A DNA stretch of 64,000 nucleotides, taken from NCBI GenBank assembly GCA_041874725.1, contig CP097466.1:3038001-3102000 (forward strand). Direction: 5' to 3'. The notes below the pieces were generated by a model. That model did no database searches and was not told where the DNA came from. It worked only from the letters and a program-made list of their open reading frames with translations. Positions 51,483-60,286 of this stretch are shown here, one piece after another. The DNA comes from Duganella sp. BuS-21 (GTDB taxonomy: Bacteria; Pseudomonadota; Gammaproteobacteria; Burkholderiales; Burkholderiaceae_D). Both the position numbers and the translations under genes were made by a program. Position 1 is the stretch's first letter; the number at the start of each line of letters is the position of its first letter.

Positions 51483-53879
51483 ATGAAGAAACATTCGCTA
51501 TACGAATCGGTGCTGCGGGCCTCGCCGTACCCGTACCTGGTCATGGACCCCGATCTGCGGATCGTCGCGGCCAACAAGGCGTATTTGCGCGCGGTGCAAC
51601 GTCGCGAGGAAGAGCTCATCGGGCTGTACCTGTTCGATGCCTTTCCTCCCGATCCGGACCATCCGGAAGCGACTGACGTGAACGAGGTGCGCGCCTCGTT
51701 GTTGCGGGCCCTGACCAAGGGCGAGCCCGACACGAGCGCATTCATCCGTTATGCCGTACCGGTGCAGACGCCTGAAGGTCCCCGCTTCGCAGACCGCTAC
51801 TGGAGCTCGGTCCATACGCCGATCTTCGACGACGACGGTCAACTGGCGCTGGTGATCCAGAATCCCGTCGACTTGACCGAGTTCTACCGCTTTAAGGGAC
51901 AAGCCGCGCAGCTGCGATTGCAGCCGCCCGCAGTCGATGGCGACAACGCCGAGCGTTTCAACCAGGGCCAAATGCATGAAGCGTTGACCCGCATCCTCAA
52001 CAACGAACGCGAACATTTGCGCAGCCTGTTCAACCAGGCGCCCGGCTTTGTCGCGGTGCTGATGGGCGCGGAACACGTGTTCGAAATGGTCAACGAGGCT
52101 TATTATCAATTGGTGGGCCATCGGGACCTGATCGGCAAGCCGGTGCTGGAAGCCCTGCCTGAAGTGGCCGGACAGGGCTACGATGAACTTCTTGACCGCG
52201 TGTACCGCACCGGCGAGCAGTGGGCGGCGCGGGCCATGCCGATCTCGCTGCAGCCGCTGCCGGGTGGACCGCTGGCGCAGCGCTACATCGATCTGGTTTA
52301 TCAGCCCTACAAGGATGCCAACGGCAGGACCATCGGCATCTTCGCCCAGGGCTACGATGTCACCGACGCCGTCGAGGCGCAGGCGGCCAAGCGCGAGAGC
52401 GAGGAGCGCCTGCGCGACGGCATGGAAGCCGCCAAGATGGTGGTGTGGGACTGGATCATCGACACCGGCGAGCTGGCCTATTCCGAAAACATGGCGTCGG
52501 TGCTCGGCTGCACACCGACACAGATGCAGGCGCTGCAAAACTGCGTGCATCCGGAAGACCGCGAGCAGGTGGCGGCGGCCCATCGGCAGGCCATCGCCGA
52601 GACGGGCAGCTATCAGCAGGTGGTGCGCTTCATCCGTCCGGACAACCATCAGCAAATCTGGGTGGACAGCCGTGGCAAGGTGCAGTTCGACATCAACGGC
52701 CGGCCGACCAGCATGCGCGGCGTCACGGTCGATGTCACCGAACGCTACCGCGCCGAGCTGGAGTTGCGTATCGCCAACCGCAAGAAGGATGAATTCCTGG
52801 CCATGCTGGCGCACGAGCTGCGCAATCCACTGGCGCCCATCGTCACGGCCGCCGAAATACTCAAGCTGGTGGCGCCCGCCGATACGCGGGTCCAGCGTGC
52901 GAGCGAGGTCATCGGCCGCCAGGTCAAGCACATGACGGCCTTGATCGACGATCTGCTCGACGTCTCGCGCGTCACCCGCGGCCTGGTGGCGCTGGAGCGC
53001 GAGTCGATCAATATCAAGCCGGTGGTGGCCAACGCCATCGAGCAGGCGCGCGCGCTGATCGATGTGCGCAGGCACAAGTTGATCGTGCGCATCGGGGAGG
53101 CGCCGGTGTTTGTTCAGGGAGATCGCACGCGGCTGGTGCAGGTGCTCACCAACCTGCTGAACAACGCGGCCAAATACACGCCGCCGGGTGGCGAGATCGT
53201 GCTGGAGGTGACGCTGGCCGCCGGCCAGGTGCAGATCTGCGTCAGCGACAACGGCATCGGCATCGAGGCCGAACTGGTGCCGCATATTTTCGATCTGTTC
53301 ACCCAGGCCGAGCGCTCGCCGGACCGCGGACAGGGCGGTCTCGGCATCGGCCTGGCCCTGGTCAAATCGATCGTCGCGCTGCACGGGGGCGAGGTCACGG
53401 CGCAAAGCCAAGGGCAGGGCACAGGCAGCCGCTTTACCGTCACCCTGCCGGCGGAGCTGGACGGTGCGGACTTCACGCACATGCTTGGCGGCATGCAGTT
53501 CGCCGCGCTGGCGCCGGTGGCGATCATGGTGGTCGATGACAATGTCGACGCGGCGCAGGCGCTCGCGGCCCTGCTGGAAATGCAGGGGCACCGGGTCTCG
53601 GTCCATCACCATCCTCAGGACGCGATTGCCGGCGCCCGCGTCAATCCGCCCGAAGTGTTCATCCTCGACATCGGCCTGCCGGAAATGGACGGCTATGAAC
53701 TGGCGCGGCGCTTGCGCGAGGATGAACGCACCGCTGCGGCATTGTTCATCGCCCTGACAGGATACGGGCGCACGGACGACCGCAGCCTGTCCATGCAGGC
53801 CGGCTTCCAGTACCACTTCGTCAAGCCGCTCGACATCGACAAGCTCAACCTGGTTCTGGCCAGCAGGAGCGCAAGCTAG
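51483..53879 (+). CDS. PAS-containing hybrid histidine kinase
   Basis: The 798-residue protein has three PAS-like domains (about 10-140, 180-305 and 312-430). The first starts LRASPYPYLVMDPDLRIVAAN; the third contains ENMASVLGCTPTQM. HisKA ([15 protein letters not shown]), HATPase_c ([35 protein letters not shown]) and a receiver (IMVVDDNVDAAQAL, FILDIGLPEMDG, FVKPLD) follow. There are no membrane helices, so it senses inside the cell, possibly light or redox. It is divergent from the KaiC operon and may share its signalling. Confidence 0.93.
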   Translation: MKKHSLYESVLRASPYPYLVMDPDLRIVAANKAYLRAVQRREEELIGLYLFDAFPPDPDHPEATDVNEVRASLLRALTKGEPDTSAFIRYAVPVQTPEGPRFADRYWSSVHTPIFDDDGQLALVIQNPVDLTEFYRFKGQAAQLRLQPPAVDGDNAERFNQGQMHEALTRILNNEREHLRSLFNQAPGFVAVLMGAEHVFEMVNEAYYQLVGHRDLIGKPVLEALPEVAGQGYDELLDRVYRTGEQWAARAMPISLQPLPGGPLAQRYIDLVYQPYKDANGRTIGIFAQGYDVTDAVEAQAAKRESEERLRDGMEAAKMVVWDWIIDTGELAYSENMASVLGCTPTQMQALQNCVHPEDREQVAAAHRQAIAETGSYQQVVRFIRPDNHQQIWVDSRGKVQFDINGRPTSMRGVTVDVTERYRAELELRIANRKKDEFLAMLAHELRNPLAPIVTAAEILKLVAPADTRVQRASEVIGRQVKHMTALIDDLLDVSRVTRGLVALERESINIKPVVANAIEQARALIDVRRHKLIVRIGEAPVFVQGDRTRLVQVLTNLLNNAAKYTPPGGEIVLEVTLAAGQVQICVSDNGIGIEAELVPHIFDLFTQAERSPDRGQGGLGIGLALVKSIVALHGGEVTAQSQGQGTGSRFTVTLPAELDGADFTHMLGGMQFAALAPVAIMVVDDNVDAAQALAALLEMQGHRVSVHHHPQDAIAGARVNPPEVFILDIGLPEMDGYELARRLREDERTAAALFIALTGYGRTDDRSLSMQAGFQYHFVKPLDIDKLNLVLASRSAS

Positions 53880-53941
53880 GGGCCTGCGGCAGCAATAGGC
53901 GCGTGCTAACATGGCGCTCTTTTGCTTACCGGGTTAGAGAA

Positions 53942-54133
53942 ATGGCGTCCGAAAAGACCGTAAAATTTATGTTGGGCTGCGCGATTGTGGCGGTGGCGCT
54001 GAGCGTGCTGGGGTATGTGGCGGTGTTCTGGCATAACTACACCGGTTGCCAGCAGTTGGAAGCGGAGGCCGTCAAGAACGGCAAGCCGATGTCCTGCGGC
54101 GAGATCAAAGCTGCGGCCAAGGCGCAGCGCTAA
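53942..54133 (+). CDS. Small single-pass membrane protein
   Basis: The 63-residue protein has one membrane helix (about 8-30, MLGCAIVAVALSVLGYVAVF) and a short soluble tail with two cysteines. ATG 53942 is preferred to the longer frame from 53903 because a conserved-looking start follows it. It lies 62 bases after the kinase gene. No function is assigned. Confidence 0.55.
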   Translation: MASEKTVKFMLGCAIVAVALSVLGYVAVFWHNYTGCQQLEAEAVKNGKPMSCGEIKAAAKAQR

Positions 54134-54171
54134 ACCGGCGCACCGGCCAGGGTGCTCACCATGAATCCTCC

Positions 54172-54313
54172 TTGGCGACTCAACAATCGTCCTTAAAAGC
54201 ACCCCGAACGAAAGGGTCAGACCCTGCTGGGTCTGACCCTGGCCGCAGCGGTGTGCGGGTTGGCTTGGTGCCGCGTGCTTTTAAAGCGACAAGCAACGTC
54301 AACCCATCATGCC
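54172..54313. repeat. Dispersed intergenic repeat, copy 2 (142 bp) with palindromic insert
   Basis: Matches 16122-16230 across its whole length except for 34 extra bases at 54206-54239. The insert holds AGGGTCAGACCC and GGGTCTGACCCT, a perfect 12-bp inverted repeat around TGCT whose last T is the first base after the insert. Both copies stand in intergenic space beside a minus-strand terminator. Confidence 0.9.
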
Positions 54314-54338
54314 AAAAAAAAGCCCGCTGCGTGCGGGC
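54314..54338 (-). terminator. Terminator of the 54362-54655 gene
   Basis: On the minus strand GCCCGCACGCAGCGGGC is followed by a run of eight T. It lies directly beside repeat copy 2. Confidence 0.88.
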
Positions 54339-54361
54339 CTGGTGCGTCTGCTGCGCGATGC

Positions 54362-54655
54362 TTACGTGCCTTCCACCAGCTTGAAGCCGGCCCACGACAG
54401 CGTGGTCACTTCCAGCACCAGCACTTGCGGCTCGGCCTGGATCGAGCTGGCCAGGCGGAACACGGCGTCGCGCACTTCGTTGATGGTCTCGTTGCCGCTG
54501 TAGCAGTACTCGCCCTGAGGCAGGTAATAGCCTTTGTTGTCGTCGGCCTTGATGGCGCCGGCGACGTTGAATTTCGCCAGCTCTACGTTGATGCGGTCGA
54601 AGGTGTCGCTGTTGACAGCTCCAGGGTAGGAAACGCGGATGATGTAGTTAACCAT
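54362..54655 (-). CDS. Small conserved-looking protein, unknown
   Basis: The 97-residue protein (MVNYIIRVSYPGAVNSD at the start) looks like a compact alpha/beta fold with DNKGYYLPQGEYCYSG and LASSIQAEPQVLVLEVTTL. No family is recognised. AAGGA lies before the ATG, and a terminator follows. It is separated from the PEP-CTERM gene by a MITE-like insertion. Confidence 0.65.
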   Translation of the reverse strand: MVNYIIRVSYPGAVNSDTFDRINVELAKFNVAGAIKADDNKGYYLPQGEYCYSGNETINEVRDAVFRLASSIQAEPQVLVLEVTTLSWAGFKLVEGT

Positions 54656-54690
54656 GTTAAATCCTTATTGTTGGAGCCGAATCATGGCAT

Positions 54691-54864
54691 AAAAAAAACG
54701 CGCCGTGGCGTAATGCCGTTAAGTTAAGCTGAAAATAGGCTTCGTCATTCCCGCGCATGCGGGAATCCATGAGGCGCATGCCCGGCTAACTCAGCATGGA
54801 TCCCGGCTTTCGCCGGGACGACATCGCTTAACTTAACGGCATTAGCGCCGTGGCGCGTTTTTTG
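54691..54864. terminator. Terminator split by a MITE-like insertion
   Basis: Left part: eight A then CGCGCCGTGGCG (54691-54710). Right part: GCGCCGTGGCGCG then six T (54845-54863). Joined, they give a bidirectional hairpin with arms CGCGCC and GGCGCG. The 11-base overlap GCGCCGTGGCG is duplicated on both sides of the insert. Confidence 0.75.
54711..54844. mobile_element. MITE-like element (134 bp) with 19-bp terminal inverted repeats
   Basis: The left end TAATGCCGTTAAGTTAAGC (54711-54729) is the exact reverse complement of 54826-54844. Direct repeats GCGCCGTGGCG flank it at 54700-54710 and 54845-54855. The interior holds REP-like hairpins (TTCCCGCGCATGCGGGAA and CCCGGCTTTCGCCGGG). No ORF is present, so any movement must use a transposase encoded elsewhere. 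Confidence 0.85.
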
Positions 54865-54880
54865 ATGGGGCGAACAACAA

Positions 54881-55552
54881 TCAGGCTTGACGGCGGCGGC
54901 GCGCGATCAGGCCGACTAGGCCCAGGCCGGCCAGCATCATGGCGTAGGTTTCCGGTTCCGGTACGGCGGTGATTGCCGACACCGCATTGGTGGTGAAGGT
55001 GGTGTAGTTGCCGTATTCATTGTGGGCGAACTCCTGGCCGCTCGGCACGCCGTAGCCGCCGAAGTAGGTCGAGATGCCGACGGTGTTCTGGCCTACCGAC
55101 ACGTTATCCAGCGTGATGCTGAAATGGGCGGTGGAGCCGATCTGGTACACCGATTCCGTGTACTGGCCCCAGAAGGTGTAGGCCTTGTAGCCGGCTGGCG
55201 CCACCATGTTTTGTGAACCGTCGCCACGCAGGTCGAGGCTGGCCGATGCGCCGGTGCTCCAGTAGCCAGGCGCGCCGAAGTAAGGGCTAGGGGCGGTCAC
55301 GCTGACCACTTCCGCGCTGTTCGGGATGTAGATGGTGAAGCCGTCCAGGCCGGTCTGGGTCAATTCGTAGCCTTGGCTGACGTTCTTGATCGCGTAGTCG
55401 AACACGTATTGATTGCTGTCGCCGATCACTTGGGTGGCGCTCGACGTCAGCGTGTACTGGCCTTGCAGGCCGTTTTCCACGGCGCCGGCCAGCGTGCTGA
55501 AGGCGGCGGCTGCGATGAAGGCGGACAGCTTGAGCGACATTTTTGCGAACAT
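54881..55552 (-). CDS. PEP-CTERM sorting-domain protein
   Basis: The 223-residue precursor has a signal peptide (KLSAFIAAAAFSTLAGA) and a beta-rich body. The C-terminal sorting signal is VPEPETYAMMLAGLGLVGLI followed by ARRRRQ. PEP-CTERM proteins are exported and processed by exosortase systems tied to exopolysaccharide. No exosortase gene is in the window. A hairpin terminator (55661-55695) lies upstream and a split one downstream. Confidence 0.9.
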   Translation of the reverse strand: MFAKMSLKLSAFIAAAAFSTLAGAVENGLQGQYTLTSSATQVIGDSNQYVFDYAIKNVSQGYELTQTGLDGFTIYIPNSAEVVSVTAPSPYFGAPGYWSTGASASLDLRGDGSQNMVAPAGYKAYTFWGQYTESVYQIGSTAHFSITLDNVSVGQNTVGISTYFGGYGVPSGQEFAHNEYGNYTTFTTNAVSAITAVPEPETYAMMLAGLGLVGLIARRRRQA

Positions 55553-55660
55553 TTTATTTCCCCAAAGAATTAATATTTACCCAATGGAACTAAGATAACA
55601 TGAACTCAGGATAATGTCGTTGTCAGAATGAAAATATCGTTGTGTTTGTGCAAAAAACAG

Positions 55661-55695
55661 AAAAGCCCCGGGCAGGCGAACCTGTCGGGGCTTTT
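55661..55695. terminator. Bidirectional terminator-type hairpin
   Basis: AAAAGCCCCGGGCAGG and CCTGTCGGGGCTTTT form a strong stem with a short loop and T-rich end. It lies between the divergent PEP-CTERM and ParB-like genes, so it may end upstream antisense or read-through transcription. Confidence 0.75.
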
Positions 55696-55862
55696 GGTCA
55701 ATTGGCGGAGAAAGCACGTTTGACTGGGGAAGAGTATAAAACGGGTTTCTTAAAATTGCCTTAGTGACCATCTTGCATCCCAGCTCTTTGGGCTGGCCGT
55801 CGGATGGTGTAGCATGCTGGACGGCGATCGGGCAGGCCCTCGCCGGGAATTCAAGGATAGAT

Positions 55863-56693
55863 ATGCAAATCAAAATCAATGACGTACTGCGCGCTTACAT
55901 CGAGCCGTTGACCGAGAGTGAATACCAGGCGCTGGAGCGCAGCATCCTGACCGAGGGCTGCCGCGATGCGCTGGTGTTGTGGGAAGACGTGCTGGTGGAC
56001 GGCCACAACCGTTACCAGATCTGCCAGCAGCACGGCGTGCCGTTCAAGGTCACGGAGAACACCAGTTTCCGCAGTCTGGAAGACGTCAAGCTGTGGATGA
56101 TCGATAACAACCTGGGCCGCCGCAGCATTTCCGACTACCAGCGCGGCGTGCTGGCGCTGCGCAAGAAGGAAATCATGGCCGCGCGCGCGCTGGAGCTGGC
56201 GGCCGAAGCCGCCGCCGAGGACGCCCGCATCGCGCCGGAAGAGAACGATGCCATGGCGAAGAAGCCGGCCGCCATGCCGCTGGCTTCGCGCGAGGACATC
56301 GCCCGCGCCGCCCGCCTGAGCACGGCCACCCTGGGCCAGATCGAGAAGATCCAGAAGACCGCCACGCCGGAACTGGTGGAAGCAGTGCGCACCGGCACCA
56401 TTTCGATCAATGCCGCCGCCACCGTGGCGTCGCTGCCGGAAGAAGTGCAGTTGGCGGCGGTCGCCGGCGGCAAGAAGGAGCTGCAGAAAGCCGCCAAGGA
56501 AGTGCGTGACCTGCGCGCCGCCTCGCGTCCGGCCAAGGAGAAGGAAGCCAAACAGGCCGTCGACTACAGCGACATGCCGGCCGACGTCGCCGAGCTGCGC
56601 GCCGAGAACATGGCGCTGCGCCAGAAAAACGCCGCGCTGCTCGAAGAAATCACCGTCCTGCAACGCCGCCTGTCGGAATTGGCCAGCGCCTGA
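55863..56693 (+). CDS. ParB-like nuclease-fold domain protein
   Basis: The 276-residue protein starts with a ParB/Srx N-terminal domain: IEPLTESEYQALERSILTEGCRDALVLWEDVLVDGHNRYQICQQHG in segments, with the DGHNRY motif. A helix-turn-helix-like middle follows (LSTATLGQIEKIQ, ISINAAATVASLPEEV) and then a coiled-coil tail (ENMALRQKNAALLEEITVL). It looks like a plasmid-derived regulator on the chromosome, without a ParA partner. ATG 55863 is chosen. Confidence 0.85.
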   Translation: MQIKINDVLRAYIEPLTESEYQALERSILTEGCRDALVLWEDVLVDGHNRYQICQQHGVPFKVTENTSFRSLEDVKLWMIDNNLGRRSISDYQRGVLALRKKEIMAARALELAAEAAAEDARIAPEENDAMAKKPAAMPLASREDIARAARLSTATLGQIEKIQKTATPELVEAVRTGTISINAAATVASLPEEVQLAAVAGGKKELQKAAKEVRDLRAASRPAKEKEAKQAVDYSDMPADVAELRAENMALRQKNAALLEEITVLQRRLSELASA

Positions 56694-56708
56694 TTGGAGT
56701 CTTACTAT

Positions 56709-58922
56709 ATGCAGCGTCTGCACACCGCGTTAGCTTTCATGTGTTTTGTTTCCATGAGCGCGGCGGTTGCAGCGCCGGTGGCCCCTTCGGTTCCCGCGGG
56801 CGAGGCGGCGCGGCTCAAGGCCGTCGCCAAGCGCGTCACCATCCTGCGCGATAAATGGGGCATTCCCCATATCTACGGCAAGACCGACGCCGACGCGGTG
56901 TTCGGCATGATGTACGCACAGGCGGAAGACGATTTCCACCGCGTGGAGCTGAACTTCATCAACGCCATGGGCCGTTTGGCGGAAGTGGAGGGCGAAGCCG
57001 AGCTGTATAAAGACTTGCGCATGAAGTTGTTCATCCAGCCCGATGAACTCCAGCGCCAGTACGCGGCCGCGCCGGCCTGGCTGAAAAAGCTGATGAACGC
57101 CTGGGCCGATGGCCTGAACTTTTACCTGCAGACGCATCCCGACGTGAAGCCGGCGCTGCTGACGCGCTTCGAACCGTGGATGGCGCTCAGCTTCAGCGAA
57201 GGCAGCATTGGCGGTGACATCGAAACCATCGACATCAAGCAGTTGCAGGAGCTGTACGCCCATGGCGCCAAGCCGCCGCTGATGCCGCCGGTGCTGATGT
57301 CCAGCGACGGCGCGGACCTGGACACGGAGCCGGGCGGCTCCAACGGTTTCGCCATCGCTCCGGCGTTGACCAAGAACGGCCGCGCGCTGTTGATGATCAA
57401 TCCGCACACCTCGTTCTATTTCCGTCCCGAGATCCAGGTGCAAAGCCAGGAAGGCCTGAACGCCTACGGCGCCGTGACCTGGGGCCAGTTCTTCGTCTAC
57501 CAGGGTTTCAACGACCGTCTGGGCTGGATGCATACCTCCGGCGGCGGCGACGTTATCGACGAATACCTCGAAACCATCAGCGAGAAAGACGGCCATTTGT
57601 TCTACCAGTACGGCAGCGAGCAGCGTGCGCTGAAGGCGGTGGATATCGCGCTGCCTTACAAGACCAAGGACGGCACGGGCAGCAAGACGGTGCGCGTCTA
57701 CTACAGCCACCATGGCCCTATCGTGCGCGCCAGGGACGGCAAGTGGATCGCCGTGCGCATGATGAACGAGCCGTTGAAAGCGCTGACGCAGTCGTTCGCC
57801 CGCACCAAGGCGCGCAACTACAAGGCCTTCTACAAGTCGATGGAGCTGCGCACCAATTCGTCCAATAACACCGTGTATGCGGACGCCGACGGCAACATCG
57901 CCTACTTCCACGGCAACTTCATTCCGCGCCGCGATCCGCAGTTCGACTGGCGCCATCCGGTGGACGGCAGCAACCCGGCCACCGAGTGGCAAGGCCTGCA
58001 CGAGGTGAAGCAGACCATCACGCTGTTCAACCCGAAGAACGGCTGGATCCAGAACACCAACAACTGGCCATATACCGCCGCCGGGCCATACAGTCCGAAG
58101 GTCAAGGATTATCCGGCCTATATGTCGATGAATCCCGAGAACCCGCGCGGCATCCACGCCGTGCGCGTGCTCGAAAATAAAAAGAATTTCACTATCGACA
58201 GCCTGATCGCCGCATCCTACGACAACCAGCTGCCGGCCTTCGAGCCGCTGTTGCCGCAGCTGTTCGCCGCCTACGATGAACTGCCGGACGACGATGCGCG
58301 CAAGGCCGCGCTGGCGCCGCAGATCGCCGCGCTGCGCGGCTGGGACATGCGCTATACGCTGGAATCGACCGCCACCTCGCTGGCGATCTTCTGGGTGCAG
58401 GAGTTGTGGACCACCTGGCAGCCGGCCGCCAAGGCCAAGGAAGTGCAGGTGCTCGACTACATCCAGGCCGCCATCACACCGCTGCAGCGGCTGGAGGCGC
58501 TGGAGCGCGCCACGGCGAAACTGAGCGCCGATTTCGGCAAGTGGCAGACGCCGTGGGGCGAGATCAACCGCTTCCAGCGGCTGACCGGCGACGTGGTGCA
58601 ACCGTTCGACGACAGCAAACCGAGCCTGCCGGTGGCGTTCGCCTCGGCCAACTGGGGTTCGCTGGCGGCGTATGGCATGACCTCCAAGCAAAAGACCAAG
58701 CGCATCTACGGCGAACGTGGCAACAGCTTTGTGGCGGCGGTGGAGTTCGGGCCGCGCATCAAGGCGCGCAGCATTCTGGCCGGTGGGCAGAGCGGCAATC
58801 CGGCCTCGCCGCATTTTGACGACCAGGCCGCGATGTATGCGCGCGGTGAATTCAAGGAAGTCCTGTTCTACAAGGCGCAGGTGGAGAAGCACCTGGAGCG
58901 CCGCTACCACCCGGGCGAATAA
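56709..58922 (+). CDS. Penicillin acylase family Ntn-hydrolase
   Basis: The 737-residue precursor has a signal peptide (LHTALAFMCFVSMSAAVAA). The alpha-chain start VTILRDKWGIPHIYG and the autoproteolysis site TEPGGSNGFAIAP with nucleophile Ser211 are seen. Beta-chain motifs follow (LLMINPHTSFYFRPE, MHTSGGGDVIDE, TNSSNNTVYADADGNIAYFH). It is probably a periplasmic acylase of amide substrates such as acyl-homoserine lactones or beta-lactams, undecided. It starts 15 bases after the ParB-like gene. Confidence 0.92.
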   Translation: MQRLHTALAFMCFVSMSAAVAAPVAPSVPAGEAARLKAVAKRVTILRDKWGIPHIYGKTDADAVFGMMYAQAEDDFHRVELNFINAMGRLAEVEGEAELYKDLRMKLFIQPDELQRQYAAAPAWLKKLMNAWADGLNFYLQTHPDVKPALLTRFEPWMALSFSEGSIGGDIETIDIKQLQELYAHGAKPPLMPPVLMSSDGADLDTEPGGSNGFAIAPALTKNGRALLMINPHTSFYFRPEIQVQSQEGLNAYGAVTWGQFFVYQGFNDRLGWMHTSGGGDVIDEYLETISEKDGHLFYQYGSEQRALKAVDIALPYKTKDGTGSKTVRVYYSHHGPIVRARDGKWIAVRMMNEPLKALTQSFARTKARNYKAFYKSMELRTNSSNNTVYADADGNIAYFHGNFIPRRDPQFDWRHPVDGSNPATEWQGLHEVKQTITLFNPKNGWIQNTNNWPYTAAGPYSPKVKDYPAYMSMNPENPRGIHAVRVLENKKNFTIDSLIAASYDNQLPAFEPLLPQLFAAYDELPDDDARKAALAPQIAALRGWDMRYTLESTATSLAIFWVQELWTTWQPAAKAKEVQVLDYIQAAITPLQRLEALERATAKLSADFGKWQTPWGEINRFQRLTGDVVQPFDDSKPSLPVAFASANWGSLAAYGMTSKQKTKRIYGERGNSFVAAVEFGPRIKARSILAGGQSGNPASPHFDDQAAMYARGEFKEVLFYKAQVEKHLERRYHPGE

Positions 58923-58926
58923 ATAC

Positions 58927-59298
58927 TTAGCTGGCGGGCGCTGCGGCGCCCGTTTCCGCTTTGGCCCATTGCAGATTGTCCAGCTTGTTGTTGCGGACGT
59001 TGCCGTCCTTGTGGCGCACCAGCGGCAGCTTGTTCGGATTGGGCAGGTAAGTCTCCGCCACCAGTTCGTGGACGAAGAACTCGCCGGTGCGCGAGCCGCC
59101 GCGCAGCTTGACCTTCAGGCCCTCTGGATACAGGGTAGGCTTGAGGGCAGTGACTTTGGCGCCGGCCGCCAGCAGCACGCGGCCGTCGCGGGACACTTTA
59201 TAGTAGTCGCTGCCAAGCACCGGCTTGGCGCCCGCCACCATGAACGAGTAGGCAAAGCACAGGGCCACGACAATAGCGATGATGTATATGAATTCCAT
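58927..59298 (-). CDS. Membrane-tethered HNH_3-like protein
   Basis: The 123-residue protein has one N-terminal membrane helix (about 3-23, IYIIAIVVALCFAYSFMVAG). The soluble part ends FVHELVAETYLPNPNKLPLV-RHKDGNVRNNKLDNLQWA, the HNH_3 pattern of homing-endonuclease-like domains (split here). The first His-containing strand is present; catalytic competence is uncertain. Tethering of such a domain to the membrane is unusual. It is convergent with the penicillin acylase gene. Confidence 0.7.
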   Translation of the reverse strand: MEFIYIIAIVVALCFAYSFMVAGAKPVLGSDYYKVSRDGRVLLAAGAKVTALKPTLYPEGLKVKLRGGSRTGEFFVHELVAETYLPNPNKLPLVRHKDGNVRNNKLDNLQWAKAETGAAAPAS

Positions 59299-59315
59299 GC
59301 GCAGGATATTAGCAG

Positions 59316-59932
59316 CTAAATAGCGTCCAGCGAACGGCGAATATCGGCCCTTAAATCCTCTATATCTTCAATTCCAACCGACAGCCGTATCAGGCCGTCG
59401 CCGATGCCCAGGGCTGCGCGCTGTTCGGCGGGGATGGAGGCGTGGGTCATCAGGGCCGGATGTTCGATCAGGCTTTCCACCCCGCCCAGGCTCTCGGCCA
59501 GCGCGAACACCTGGCAGCTTTCCAGGAAGCGGCGCGCGCCCGGCCGCTTGCAAGTCGGCCAGCTTGAGCATGGGGTTGGTGGGCGTCTCCACCCACACCA
59601 TCTTCGTTTCCGGCTTGATGGCGGCCAGCAGGTTTTCCGGATCGGTCAGGTCGACGTAGCTGAAGTGGTGGCCGGCGCTGCGGCGGCGCACGCGCTCGAA
59701 CAGGCGGTAGGTGCCGCCGTACATATCGTCGCCGGCGATGATGTGCGAGCCGGCGTCGGCCAGTTCCAGCACAGTCGAGATGGCGGCCAGGCCGGAGGCG
59801 AAGGCGTAGCCCTGGGCGCCGCTTTCCACCAATGCCAGGCCGAGCCCGGTATTGCCGGCGGTGGCTTCGATGATGGTGCCGCCGGGCTTCAGCAGGCCTT
59901 CGGCTTCGTCTGCCGATGATGCTGCTCCTGTG
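59316..59932 (-). pseudogene. Decayed cbs/cgl chimera (cystathionine synthase and lyase fragments)
   Basis: From its upstream end the minus strand reads a cysteine-synthase/CBS piece (LLKPGGTIIEATAGNTGLGL). It passes in frame into the middle of a cystathionine gamma-lyase (QGYAFASGLAAISTVLELAD through WVETPTNPMLKLADLQ). After a large internal gap and frame change, the lyase C-terminus follows (RRFLESCQVFALAESLGG, ALGIGDGLIRLSVGIED). The lyase PLP-lysine region and the CBS N-terminus are missing, so no functional enzyme can be made. Confidence 0.85.
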
Positions 59933-59980
59933 TCACCTCTGCATTTCGCTATTTAAGCGCATCCGATGCATGTGGAATGC

Positions 59981-60286
59981 TTATTGGCCGGTGGCGATGT
60001 CATCGGTCACTACGCGGTGCAGATTGCGGTAGGCCGCCAGTTCGGCTTTTACTTCAGCGCGAGTTTTGCTTGTTTGGCCAGCCGGCACAGCGAACTCGGC
60101 GCCAGGATATTGCTCGCCGCTGCGCAGTTCGCCGCGCTGGATGGCGGCCAGGGTTTCAGCCTTGACTTCGGCACGGGTCTTGGTCGCGACGAAATTGCTG
60201 TAGCCGGCGTAGTCTTCGGTGCTTTGAGCCGAGGCGGCAACGGAAACGAACAGGGTGGCGGCGAGGGCGATGGCGATGGTTTTCAT
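59981..60286 (-). CDS. DUF4148 secreted protein
   Basis: The 101-residue precursor has a signal peptide (KTIAIALAATLFVSVAASA). It has two copies of the DUF4148 motif, TKTRAEVKAETLAAIQRGEL and SKTRAEVKAELAAYRN. The family is abundant in Burkholderiales and has no known function. AAGGAG precedes the ATG on the minus strand. Confidence 0.92.
   Translation of the reverse strand: MKTIAIALAATLFVSVAASAQSTEDYAGYSNFVATKTRAEVKAETLAAIQRGELRSGEQYPGAEFAVPAGQTSKTRAEVKAELAAYRNLHRVVTDDIATGQ

Noticed and set aside
51498..53912. 804-residue minus-strand open frame
   Set aside because: It mirrors the PAS hybrid kinase gene, whose domains are unambiguous on the plus strand.
54711..54844. Small RNA gene
   Set aside because: The strong hairpins are explained by terminal inverted repeats and target duplications of a MITE-like insertion; no promoter is evident.
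56730..58910. 726-residue minus-strand open frame
   Set aside because: It is antisense to the penicillin acylase gene with no recognisable domain.
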